From positions 1 to 13,742 of the forward strand of contig JAWLFI010000057.1 in NCBI GenBank assembly GCA_041685645.1: 13,742 bases of DNA, in the 5' to 3' direction. Below, piece after piece: positions 7,432 through 13,742 of this stretch. The stretch is from JAWLFI01 sp041685645. Its GTDB lineage: Bacteria; Bacteroidota; Bacteroidia; Chitinophagales; Saprospiraceae. The position numbers were made by a program, and so were the translations under genes. The notes under the pieces were generated by a model. That model made no database searches. It was not told the DNA's origin and saw only the letters and a list, made by a program, of their open reading frames with translations. Numbering within the stretch: position 1 is the stretch's first letter; each line of letters begins with the position of its first letter.

Positions 7432-8046
7432 TTACTTGGCTACTTTGAGCGTGACATTTAAATCAAACTCATCATAGATGGTCTTGTCGCCTAAATTGTC
7501 GAAAAATGAACCGGATCCATACCGAACATTGTACTTCGAACGATCTACCTTGAATTCCGCATTAGCAATCATCAAACTGCCTTCCTCCGTCATCATGGCA
7601 TCAAAGCTCACGGGATGGGTGTCTTCTTTAATGGTCATATCTCCCTTGATTCTATATTTGCCATCTTCTCCAACTGGAAATGCATTAGTAATCGTGAATT
7701 TTGCCGTTGGGTAATTCTCAACGCCAAAAAAGTCAGGTGATTTGAGATGTCCTTCGAGCTTGTTCTTATTTTCGCCGGATAAATCAAGAACGGTAATGGA
7801 TGGCATGTCAACGATAAAGTTTCCACTAACGATGAGATTATCCTTGAATTCCAGTTGACCACTTTTCAAGTTAACTTCACCATTGTGCTGTCCGGTGACT
7901 TTGTAGGCCTGCCATTCGACTTTACTATCCTCTAAAGAAGCAGTGTAAATCCCGTCTTCAATAGTGTTTGGCGCATTGAGAACGGCTGTATTTTGAGTGT
8001 TAAATCCCAGGAAAAGGGAAGCGATAAGAGAAATAAGAATTGTCAT
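7432..8046 (-). CDS. YceI-family exported lipid-binding protein
   Basis: 204 residues from ATG 8046. The first about 22 residues (TILISLIASLFLGF) look like a signal peptide, so the product is probably periplasmic or secreted. The mature part is one YceI domain, a lipocalin-like beta-barrel known to bind isoprenoid or other amphiphilic ligands. Diagnostic pieces are VEWQAYKVTGQHNGEVNLKS (43-62), GNFIVDMPSI (75-84), the strongest motif LKSPDFFGVENYPTAKF (101-117), the segment YRIKGDMTIKEDTHPVSF (131-148), and FKVDRSKYNVRYGSG (165-179). It lies 97 bp downstream of a MarR regulator on the same strand, has its own promoter-operator candidate, and ends in a strong terminator. MarR-YceI pairs recur in Bacteroidota, which suggests induction by whatever ligand the regulator senses. 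The physiological ligand is unknown. Confidence 0.92.
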   Translation of the reverse strand: MTILISLIASLFLGFNTQNTAVLNAPNTIEDGIYTASLEDSKVEWQAYKVTGQHNGEVNLKSGQLEFKDNLIVSGNFIVDMPSITVLDLSGENKNKLEGHLKSPDFFGVENYPTAKFTITNAFPVGEDGKYRIKGDMTIKEDTHPVSFDAMMTEEGSLMIANAEFKVDRSKYNVRYGSGSFFDNLGDKTIYDEFDLNVTLKVAK

Positions 8047-8076
8047 AGTAGAATTGTTTGGTTAAAAATGCAGCAA

Positions 8077-8106
8077 TTAAATGTATATACAACTAAATGG
8101 TTCAAA
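8077..8106 (-). promoter_or_regulatory. yceI promoter with overlapping MarR-type operator
   Basis: On the minus strand TTTG (8106-8103), a 17-bp spacer and TACATTTA (8085-8078, one base off TAnnTTTG) form a Bacteroidota-type promoter; transcription would start near 8071, about 24 nt before the ATG. The -7 box is overlapped by an imperfect 20-bp palindrome (8077-8096): TTA, two mismatches, TGTATATACA, two mismatches, TAA. Its core resembles MarR/OhrR operators (TTGTATATACAA-like). A bound dimer would block the -7 box, so repression by the adjacent MarR protein is the simplest reading. Binding is inferred. Confidence 0.5.
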
Positions 8107-8143
8107 AGAGTTCCTGGAAAGTGATATAAATGTGCAAAATATA

Positions 8144-8617
8144 TTACAGATCGCGGGAACAGTGGGGCCCCCTCAGCTTATCCAGCAGGTTGTTGAGTTG
8201 AGCTTCTTCTTCAGTCGTGAGGTAGTTAATGCTCTGATCCATTAGCGCTTCAGTATCTTTTGCTGCCTGTCGTGCTACTTTGAGTCCCAAATCTGTCAGA
8301 TAGATATCTACTTTTCTTCGATCAATCTCATTGGGCGTGCGAGCGACGTATCCTTTTTTTTCCAATTTGTCAACCAATCGGGAGGTATTGGAATTCCTGT
8401 CAATCATTCGAGAGGTCAACATTTTGAGAGAGGCGGGTTGGCCTTTTCTTCCTTTGAGGATGCGCAGGATATTGTATTGCTGCCAGGAAATGCCATATGT
8501 CTTGAACACCTGATTTTGCAGACTATTGAACCAGGAGGAAGTGAACAGGATGTTGATCAGGGCTTTTAACCTTGGACTGGGGAATTCTCGTTGATTAATT
8601 TCCTTTTCTAACTCCAT
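8144..8617 (-). CDS. MarR-family winged-helix transcriptional regulator
   Basis: 157 residues, the usual family size. An N-terminal dimerisation helix region (about 15-50, with GISWQQYNILRIL at 42-54) precedes a helix-turn-helix (about 63-87, SLKMLTSRMIDRNSNTSRLV) and the beta-wing with the family D-R motif (DRRKVDIYLT, 99-108). C-terminal helices (112-150) complete the dimer interface. The only cysteine is near the C-terminus (153), so it is not an OhrR-type thiol sensor, which uses an N-terminal Cys; a small-molecule ligand is more likely. It is a probable repressor of itself and of the downstream yceI: its start codon abuts a 30-bp palindrome, and yceI has an operator-like site. The start is the only ATG giving the full N-terminal helix. 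It lies 18 bp after the sppA stop, same strand, so some readthrough from sppA is likely. Confidence 0.92.
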   Translation of the reverse strand: MELEKEINQREFPSPRLKALINILFTSSWFNSLQNQVFKTYGISWQQYNILRILKGRKGQPASLKMLTSRMIDRNSNTSRLVDKLEKKGYVARTPNEIDRRKVDIYLTDLGLKVARQAAKDTEALMDQSINYLTTEEEAQLNNLLDKLRGPHCSRDL

Positions 8618-8646
8618 ACATTATTAACTATGTTATTAATAATGTA
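8617..8646. promoter_or_regulatory. Perfect 30-bp palindrome, probable MarR operator
   Basis: TACATTATTAA (8617-8627) and TTAATAATGTA (8636-8646) are exact reverse complements separated by 8 bp (CTATGTTA). The element fills the 18-bp gap between sppA and marR, overlapping the last codons and stop of sppA and the first base of the marR ATG. Length and symmetry fit a MarR dimer site, and its position at the marR start suggests autoregulation. It could alternatively act as a weak AU-rich RNA hairpin between the cistrons, but there is no U-run. Confidence 0.55.
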
Positions 8647-10456
8647 ATTGCCACTGCTTTTGTTGTTTGTTTTGCAAATAAAAAGGCAATTTCATTTGAA
8701 CTCCCTTCATGCTTTCGTACTCTTTTTTGATTTGGTACTGCGGGAAGGTTTCTGCGAGGAATGCCTCTGCTTGCTTTTGCAATTTTGGCGTACTCCCACC
8801 ATTTTCGCCAAAATTCTCTAAAAGTTTTTCCAGCGGGTTCTTTGTTTTTGGATATTCCCGGATTTTATAATCAGACACTTCAGCTATTTCCACCACTTTG
8901 TTGAGGGCATCCTGCAAATTGCCAATTTCGTCCACGAGTCGGATTTCTGAAGCCTTTTGTCCAGACCAAACGCGACCTTGTGCGACATTGTGAACTTCTT
9001 CAACGGTCATGCCTCTGGCTTGAGCCACATGCCTCAAGAATTGTTGGTAAATAGAATCAACAGAGGATTGAAAAAAGTTGCTTTCCTTTTCAGTTAATTC
9101 GTTGACAATATTGAAAGAGGTGGCGAAAGGGCCGGTGGTCACTGTGTCAAAGCTCAGGCCAATTTTATCCTGCAAGAGTTCTTGTGCTTGTGGAATAACA
9201 GAAAAAACGCCGATCGAGCCGGTTAGTGTATTGGGTGCTGCAAAAATCACATCAGCGGGTGCAGCGATATAATATCCGCCAGAAGCCGCCAGGTCACCCA
9301 TGGAGGAAACGACGGGAATGCCTTTATCGCGAATGAGTTGGATTTCACGGGCGATTTTATCTGAAGCCAGGGCGCTACCTCCTCCAGAGTTTACGCGAAC
9401 CACAACCGCCGCGAGATTATCCTTTTCTCTTAATTCTCGCAATAATTTGACATAGCGTTGACTACTAATGGTTGCCGGATCTTCACCTTCTACCACGATA
9501 CCTCCCTCAAAATATACAATAGCGACTTCCTTCTCTCCACTGATATTAGCGATATCTTTTTTATGTTTGACATAGTACTTATTCATCGCTACGATATTGA
9601 CCTCCTTTGTAGTATCGCCGTGAACGCGCTGCCGGACAGCATCAATAAACTGATCTTCATAAACGATTCGGTCTACTAAACCGTATTGAAGCGCATCTTC
9701 GGTGAATTGAACTTCAAACTCATCCGCCAGTGCTTCCAATGCTTCCGGCGTCGTATTTCGGCTCCTTGCAATATCGCTGAGAAAGGTATTGTACAGGTCC
9801 CTGATGTACTCTTTGGTCTGCTCTCTATTGGCATCACTCATATCCTTTCGTCGGATCGGTTCTGTTGCGCTCTTGAAATCTCCGGCATAAAAAACTTGTG
9901 CTTCGATTCCGATTTTATCCAACATGCCTTTAATGAAAGGAATCATGACGCCAAATCCGCGAAAGTCCACGGTGCCTGTGGGGTGAATATAAATACTGTC
10001 TGCTACCGAGGCGAGGTAATAACTTCTCTGGTCGTAGTAATCCGCATTGGCAAATACGAATTTGTCCGTTGTTTTAAAGTCCTCTATAGCTTTTCGCAAG
10101 TCATAGGCAGAGGCATCGGCCAGAGTATTTCCGCTGAGGTTGATATATAATCCTTGAATTTTGTCATCTGTTTTGGCATATTCAATGAGTCGAATCATAT
10201 CTTGAAGACCCACGATATTTTTTTGATCTAATGAGAAGGCGAATGGCGAAATTGGAGCATTGTTAGTCTTTTCGGGGACCAACTGATCCAATTTGAGCTC
10301 GATGACTCCACTTTCCGGAATGCTCACTTGTTCCTCTTCAGAGGATAGGAAGGAAACGAATCCAGCTATACTGATAAAACCAATGACGCTCAAGATGATA
10401 ATAGCTACTACCATTCCTAAACAAGATGCCAGGGTGTATTTTAAAAAATCTTTCAT
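8636..10456 (-). CDS. sppA: Signal peptide peptidase SppA, long (67K) form
   Basis: 606 residues, the long tandem-domain S49 form found in E. coli and Bacteroidota. An N-terminal membrane anchor (about 8-36) positions two homologous protease domains in the periplasm, where SppA cleaves remnant signal peptides within the membrane. The Ser-Lys dyad is split as expected: Lys195 in YAGDFKSATEPIRR (first domain) and Ser392 in MGDLAASGGYYIAAPAD (second domain). Further conserved pieces are VVVRVNSGGGSALASD (351-366), NTLTGSIGVFSV (409-420) and GRVWSGQKASEIRLVDEIG (494-512). The C-terminus ends soon after MKGVQMKLPF, as usual. The ATG at 10456 gives the anchor directly. The gene is 108 bp downstream of the kinase gene and 18 bp upstream of marR. 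Nothing is missing from the active site. Confidence 0.96.
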   Translation of the reverse strand: MKDFLKYTLASCLGMVVAIIILSVIGFISIAGFVSFLSSEEEQVSIPESGVIELKLDQLVPEKTNNAPISPFAFSLDQKNIVGLQDMIRLIEYAKTDDKIQGLYINLSGNTLADASAYDLRKAIEDFKTTDKFVFANADYYDQRSYYLASVADSIYIHPTGTVDFRGFGVMIPFIKGMLDKIGIEAQVFYAGDFKSATEPIRRKDMSDANREQTKEYIRDLYNTFLSDIARSRNTTPEALEALADEFEVQFTEDALQYGLVDRIVYEDQFIDAVRQRVHGDTTKEVNIVAMNKYYVKHKKDIANISGEKEVAIVYFEGGIVVEGEDPATISSQRYVKLLRELREKDNLAAVVVRVNSGGGSALASDKIAREIQLIRDKGIPVVSSMGDLAASGGYYIAAPADVIFAAPNTLTGSIGVFSVIPQAQELLQDKIGLSFDTVTTGPFATSFNIVNELTEKESNFFQSSVDSIYQQFLRHVAQARGMTVEEVHNVAQGRVWSGQKASEIRLVDEIGNLQDALNKVVEIAEVSDYKIREYPKTKNPLEKLLENFGENGGSTPKLQKQAEAFLAETFPQYQIKKEYESMKGVQMKLPFYLQNKQQKQWQLHY

Positions 10457-10564
10457 TTTGTCGAATTTGTATAATACAATAGTACGATTTTATGGGGAAT
10501 TAAGTATCATTTGATATATGAGCGGCTGTGATTATCGGACAAACGGATTAAATTATTTGATAAG

Positions 10565-11215
10565 TTATACAGAGAGGTCAATTTCGTGAATCCCGGGAGC
10601 ATAATCCTGAAAAATACGGTTTTTGACTTGCTTGTAATGTGTGGCATTCTGTTCGAAGTTCAAATCGGAAATGTTGAGAATGAGAATGGGGAAGGGGGTA
10701 TTGTTGTCGAAAAAATTAAAATATGCTTCTTCTATGCCTTTCAAATAGTCTATCGTTATATCTTTTTCTATTTTCCGATTTCGTTTTGTAATTTGTTGAT
10801 ACAGCTGATGGACCGGGCGATGCAGATATACGAGGAGATCCGGCTGCGGAAATAAATCATCGAGGATACCAAAAAAGCGGAGAAATAATTTGTATTCGTC
10901 TTTTTGTAAATTATTTTTCGCAAACAGGGCCGTTTTTTGGAAAAAATAGTCCGAGAGTTTGAAATCATAGAACAAATCTCCCTGTGAGAGTTGCTCTTGT
11001 AGTTGTTTATAGCGCTCTGTCATAAAAAAGAGCTCTACTGGAAAAGCATAGCGCTCGGGATGTTGGTAAAATAGTGGGAGAAAGGGGTTGTCTGTAAATT
11101 GTTCTAAAATCAGACTGCAATTGAAGTCCTGCTTCAGCATCTTGCAGAGGGTAGTTTTCCCCGTTCCAATATTGCCTTCAATGCAGATGTAATTTCTTTC
11201 TTCCGGGCGAGACAT
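10565..11215 (-). CDS. Deoxynucleoside kinase
   Basis: 216 residues from ATG 11215. It phosphorylates deoxynucleosides to monophosphates in the cytosolic salvage pathway; which bases it accepts cannot be read from the sequence. It has a P-loop GNIGTGKT (14-21), the catalytic-base region LEQFTDNPF (37-45, Glu38), the substrate segment FPVELFFMTERY (58-69), the family DYFFQKT motif (89-95, in place of the DRS/ERS of animal enzymes), and the LID region with Arg133, Arg145 and Arg147 (YLHRPV and KRNRK). The frame is open to a TTG at 11221 inside the folK stop, but ATG 11215 is preferred. It starts 2 bp after the folK stop, so translational coupling is likely. Its sequence style matches kinases widespread in Bacteroidota. 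dGuo/dAdo or dCyd/dThd preference is open. Confidence 0.9.
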   Translation of the reverse strand: MSRPEERNYICIEGNIGTGKTTLCKMLKQDFNCSLILEQFTDNPFLPLFYQHPERYAFPVELFFMTERYKQLQEQLSQGDLFYDFKLSDYFFQKTALFAKNNLQKDEYKLFLRFFGILDDLFPQPDLLVYLHRPVHQLYQQITKRNRKIEKDITIDYLKGIEEAYFNFFDNNTPFPILILNISDLNFEQNATHYKQVKNRIFQDYAPGIHEIDLSV

Positions 11216-11217
11216 GG

Positions 11218-11715
11218 TCAATTGGATTTTTTGTACTTGTCAACTCTCAGGGAATCCTGGCATTTTTCAAGTAGAGTGCTAATTTTTTGATGCAATACGG
11301 GATGCATATACTCTGGAACAATTTCTGCAATGGGCTGCAAAACAAATCGGCGCAGATGCGCTCTGGGGTGGGGGAGTATCAGTTCATCAGTAGAAATAAT
11401 ACTATCTCCGTGAAAAACGCAATCGATATCCAGCTCTCTGGGGCCCCAGACCTCAGTTTTTGGTCGAGCGATTTGGCGCTCGATCCGGGAGCAACTGCGG
11501 TAGAGCTGAAAAGGCGACAATGAAGTATGTCCTAAAACGGCCAGATTCAGAAAGTCGTCTTGTTTTATCCCGCCCCAGGGAGCAGTTTCATAGAGACTGG
11601 ATTTTTTTTCTATAGGGCCGATCTCTCGTTGAATAAGTTTCAGTGCCCCATCGATAAACGCCTGCCTTTCGCCACAATTACTGCCCAAATGGAGAATAAA
11701 TACCCGCTGGCTCAT
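11218..11715 (-). CDS. folK: 6-hydroxymethyl-7,8-dihydropterin pyrophosphokinase (HPPK)
   Basis: 165 residues from ATG 11715, a stand-alone HPPK of normal size. It transfers pyrophosphate from ATP to 6-hydroxymethyl-dihydropterin, the step before dihydropteroate synthase in folate synthesis. Visible motifs are FILHLGSNCGERQAF (6-20), SSLYETAPWG (39-48), the magnesium-binding signature WGPRELDID (90-98, with Asp96 and Asp98 as ligands), and LPHPRAHLRRFVLQPIAEI (114-132). The residue before WGPR is Val rather than the Arg found in E. coli HPPK, a minor variation. A longer TTG start at 11724 adds only three residues and is less likely. It begins 24 bp after the symporter stop and ends 2 bp before the kinase ATG, so the three genes probably share a transcript. 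Folate supplies the formyl donor for fmt, but that gene is a separate unit. Confidence 0.95.
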   Translation of the reverse strand: MSQRVFILHLGSNCGERQAFIDGALKLIQREIGPIEKKSSLYETAPWGGIKQDDFLNLAVLGHTSLSPFQLYRSCSRIERQIARPKTEVWGPRELDIDCVFHGDSIISTDELILPHPRAHLRRFVLQPIAEIVPEYMHPVLHQKISTLLEKCQDSLRVDKYKKSN

Positions 11716-11739
11716 AATTACCAATTAAATAATTTCCAT

Positions 11740-13395
11740 TTAGGAAGCGTCTACTCCAAATCTTCGGCCGATGGCTTTCATATATTTATTCATCTCTTCA
11801 CGCACATCCTTCACAAGGAAAAGCAGTCCAATCATATTGGGGAAGACCATGGCGAGAATCATAGCGTCGGAGAACTTAATCACAGCGCCCAGGGATGCCG
11901 CTGCACCGATCACAATAAACAGGAGAAACAGAACTTTATAGGTCAAGTCAGCCTTGCGTCCTTTGCCAAATAAATATTTCCATGCCTGCAATCCGTAATA
12001 AGACCAGGAGAGCATCGAAGAAAAGGCAAAGAGAACTACAGCTATGGTAAGCACCACGGAAAAGCCGGGAATAACATCGTCGAAAGCAGCAGAAGTTAAA
12101 TTTACTCCGCCTAATGCTTCTCCCGTTGCAGTAAGAATGACCTGATTATCTTCTTTTGCCAATTCCGTACCATATACAAAGGCACCATCCATATTAAAGA
12201 AAATAATAACCAGGGCGGTCAATGTACAAATGACTACAGTGTCAATGAAAGGTTCTAATAGAGCTACCACACCCTCTGAGGCAGCGTATTTTGTTTTCAC
12301 CGCAGAGTGTGCAATGGATGCAGAACCTACACCGGCCTCATTGGAAAATGCAGCCCTTTGAAAACCAGTAACCAATACCCCGATAAAGCCACCTGTTATT
12401 GCTATAGGGTTGAATGCCTGATTGATAATCATTCCAAATGCTCTGGGAATCTCTGTGTAGTGTGCTCCAATTATGATGAGTGCCGCTAAAACGTATATCC
12501 CGGCCATAAAAGGAACGACCTTTTCCGTGACTTTTCCTATTCTCCGAATTCCTCCGATGATTACAATACCTACCAAAATAGCTAGAAAAATACCAAATAC
12601 GAAGCCCGCATAACCACTTTCAATGTTGAATTGCTTGACAAATTGTGCTGCGCTTTGATTCGCCTGGAACATATTTCCTCCACCAAAAGAGGCTCCAATG
12701 CAAAGAATGGCAAATAGGACAGCTAAAAATTTACCCAACTTGGGTAGATTTCGTTTGATAAATCCTTTCGAAAGATAATACATGGGACCTCCATGCACGG
12801 TTCCATCGGCATCTACATCTCTGTATTTTACGCCCAGAGTGCATTCTACGAATTTAGATGACATTCCGATAAAACCCGCTAAGATCATCCAAAAGGTAGC
12901 GCCAGGTCCTCCGACGCCTATGGCGATAGCTACTCCCGCAATATTTCCCAATCCGACTGTGGCCGATATGGCTGCTGTTAGCGCTTGAAAATGGTTGACT
13001 TCCCCATCGCGGCTTTCATCTCTCACGGTATCGGGTAAATCTCCCTCTCTCGTAGGAATCTCATCTCCGGGGTGCAAATCTTCGGCGCCCTGTTTTTCGA
13101 CAAAGTCAAACTTGCCCCTCACTACCTGAATGGCAAGCGGGACCTTAGTAATATTGACAAACCCAAAATAGATCGTAAAAAACGTAGCTCCACCTATGAG
13201 TATGATAAGAACCAAAGGGATACTCACGCCAGCCACGGAAAACGAAGTGAGAACGAAGGCCTCCCACCAGTCGGCAATAGGCTCTACCTTTTTATTGACT
13301 GCATCATCTAAATTAGAGAAAAAACCACTGTCCTGGGCCATAGATAAAAGGGGAAGGACCAACAAACTCAAGGTGAAGGCTATCTTTCTGCTCAT
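11740..13395 (-). CDS. Amino acid:cation symporter, AGCS (sodium:alanine) family
   Basis: 551 residues from ATG 13395. It is a multi-pass inner-membrane carrier that imports alanine or glycine with sodium (or protons). Family marks are ATVGLGNIAGVAIAIGVGGPGA (145-166, in the core), HGGPMYYLSKG (201-211), GASFGGGNMFQANQSA (234-249), and the signature AAFSNEAGVGSASIAHSAVKT (348-368). There are about ten to eleven hydrophobic spans. Residues 1-21 (ending SMAQ) look like a cleavable signal peptide ahead of the first core helix, a form seen in Bacteroidota members. An acidic hydrophilic stretch (about 100-133, rich in Asp/Glu) sits before the GLGN helix and is longer than in short family members. 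The frame is open to a TTG at 13437, but ATG 13395 gives the better signal sequence. Substrate (Ala, Gly, possibly Gln) is not decided by sequence. It is first in a probable unit with folK and the kinase. Confidence 0.92.
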   Translation of the reverse strand: MSRKIAFTLSLLVLPLLSMAQDSGFFSNLDDAVNKKVEPIADWWEAFVLTSFSVAGVSIPLVLIILIGGATFFTIYFGFVNITKVPLAIQVVRGKFDFVEKQGAEDLHPGDEIPTREGDLPDTVRDESRDGEVNHFQALTAAISATVGLGNIAGVAIAIGVGGPGATFWMILAGFIGMSSKFVECTLGVKYRDVDADGTVHGGPMYYLSKGFIKRNLPKLGKFLAVLFAILCIGASFGGGNMFQANQSAAQFVKQFNIESGYAGFVFGIFLAILVGIVIIGGIRRIGKVTEKVVPFMAGIYVLAALIIIGAHYTEIPRAFGMIINQAFNPIAITGGFIGVLVTGFQRAAFSNEAGVGSASIAHSAVKTKYAASEGVVALLEPFIDTVVICTLTALVIIFFNMDGAFVYGTELAKEDNQVILTATGEALGGVNLTSAAFDDVIPGFSVVLTIAVVLFAFSSMLSWSYYGLQAWKYLFGKGRKADLTYKVLFLLFIVIGAAASLGAVIKFSDAMILAMVFPNMIGLLFLVKDVREEMNKYMKAIGRRFGVDAS

Positions 13396-13668
13396 AAAAA
13401 CAATTTTTGAGTAATTCGACAGGGCGATGATACACAAAAAATATAACTTCGCGATATTTGTTCCTTGAAAATTCTACTCTTTTCCCTCAGCTGACTTGGG
13501 AAATACTTTTTTCTTCCTTTACAATTGTTCCCGATTGAGGAGAATGTGGTTGGGCTGAAATATATTAGAATGAATGCATGACTTTGAAATTAGTCAAATT
13601 GAACTACCTATTTTCTCTAAAAAAAATTGTACTATTGAATGCTATTTTGCCAGTAAAATTCTGAATCC
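13396..13668. other. Divergent intergenic region, symporter and CtlX-like gene
   Basis: This 273-bp AT-rich gap must hold the promoters of both flanking genes. On the plus strand TACTATTG (13630-13637) is one base off TAnnTTTG, 31 bp before the CtlX-like ATG, but has no TTG at the right distance. On the minus strand T-rich TATATTTTTTG-like sequence near 13435-13445 is a weak candidate for the symporter. I see no convincing operator, RNA gene or terminator, and only a 28-codon spurious frame (13578-13664). Confidence 0.4.
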
Positions 13669-13742
13669 ATGAAAAAACAAGTAACAGACACGGTCTTGAT
13701 GATCCGCCCCTCGGCCTTTGGTTATAATGTTGATACCGAAGA
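13669..13742 (+). CDS. ctlX: CtlX-like guanidino-group hydrolase (arginine deiminase-related), 5' end only
   Basis: Only 24 complete codons are present before the right edge, starting at ATG 13669. The peptide reads MKKQVTDTVLMIRPSAFGYN, then VDTE. The LMIRPxxFGYN block is typical of the N-terminus of CtlX proteins (arginine deiminase-related amidinotransferase fold, annotated as citrulline utilization hydrolases in Bacteroidota), which usually continue with T..NN.FQ. The family hydrolyses the ureido or guanidino group of citrulline/arginine-like substrates using a Cys-His-Asp/Glu set lying beyond this window. The call rests on a short motif recognised from memory, so the family is probable and the substrate unknown. 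It is divergent from the amino-acid symporter. Confidence 0.6.
   Translation, partial: MKKQVTDTVLMIRPSAFGYNVDTE

Noticed and set aside
9686..10150. 154-residue plus-strand frame inside sppA
   Set aside because: Antisense shadow of a clearly conserved protease gene; Cys/Ile-rich translation without domain features.
11437..11450. 14-bp perfect palindrome TCTGGGGCCCCAGA
   Set aside because: It encodes the required WGPR motif of folK, so protein constraint explains it; no regulatory context.
11560..11973. 137-residue plus-strand frame
   Set aside because: Crosses folK and the symporter end in antisense; both sense genes have full family motifs.
13578..13664. 28-codon frame just before the CtlX-like gene
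   Set aside because: No leader-peptide features or start signals; composition follows the local AT bias.
1..13742. CRISPR arrays, tRNA/rRNA genes, insertion sequences, prophage or toxin-antitoxin modules
   Set aside because: No spaced direct repeats, tRNA-like cloverleaf, transposase motifs or toxin/antitoxin-like small gene pairs were seen on either strand.

Overview
The window is a low-to-moderate GC, densely coding chromosomal segment, most likely from a member of the Bacteroidota. A Saprospiria- or Chitinophagia-like lineage is a guess I cannot settle from this sequence. The evidence is the gene content: a large AsmA-like protein with acidic linkers, the long SppA form, a Bacteroidota-style deoxynucleoside kinase, a MarR/YceI pair, and a CtlX-like start. 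Ribosome binding sites are nearly absent, and TAnnTTTG-type -7 boxes lie shortly upstream of several starts. There are no rRNA or tRNA genes, insertion sequences, prophage or CRISPR arrays. Almost everything reads as ordinary housekeeping genes with intact active sites.

Layout, left to right. 1-2621 (minus): an AsmA-family envelope protein of at least 873 codons whose C-terminal end lies beyond the left edge. 2756-4165 (plus): two fused ABC ATPase domains of the oligopeptide/dipeptide/nickel (Opp/Dpp/Nik) type with no permease nearby, followed 5 bp later by a small exported protein (4171-4386). 4514-5461 (minus): methionyl-tRNA formyltransferase (fmt), divergent from a single-domain SCP2-like protein (5501-5818, plus). 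5826-7073 (minus): peptidase T, convergent with the SCP2 gene. 7074-7431: a 358-bp gap with the pepT promoter, a GC-rich cluster of small hairpins, and a strong terminator. 7432-8046 and 8144-8617 (minus): a YceI-family protein and a MarR regulator. 8636-10456 (minus): SppA. 11740-13395, 11218-11715 and 10565-11215 (minus, in that transcription order): an amino-acid:cation symporter, folK and a deoxynucleoside kinase, tightly packed. 13669-end (plus): the first 24 codons of a CtlX-like guanidino-group hydrolase.

Functionally, most genes are independent. The clearest regulatory unit is marR-yceI. An 11-bp-arm perfect palindrome fills the 18-bp sppA-marR gap and touches the marR start codon, and a second, imperfect palindrome overlaps the predicted yceI -7 box, suggesting autoregulation plus control of yceI. 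folK and the kinase are probably translationally coupled (stop and start 2 bp apart) and lie just downstream of the symporter. I found no convincing new multi-gene system. The items most worth a second look are the orphan double ABC ATPase with its small exported neighbour, the two MarR-type palindromes, and the GC-rich hairpin cluster at 7250-7363.
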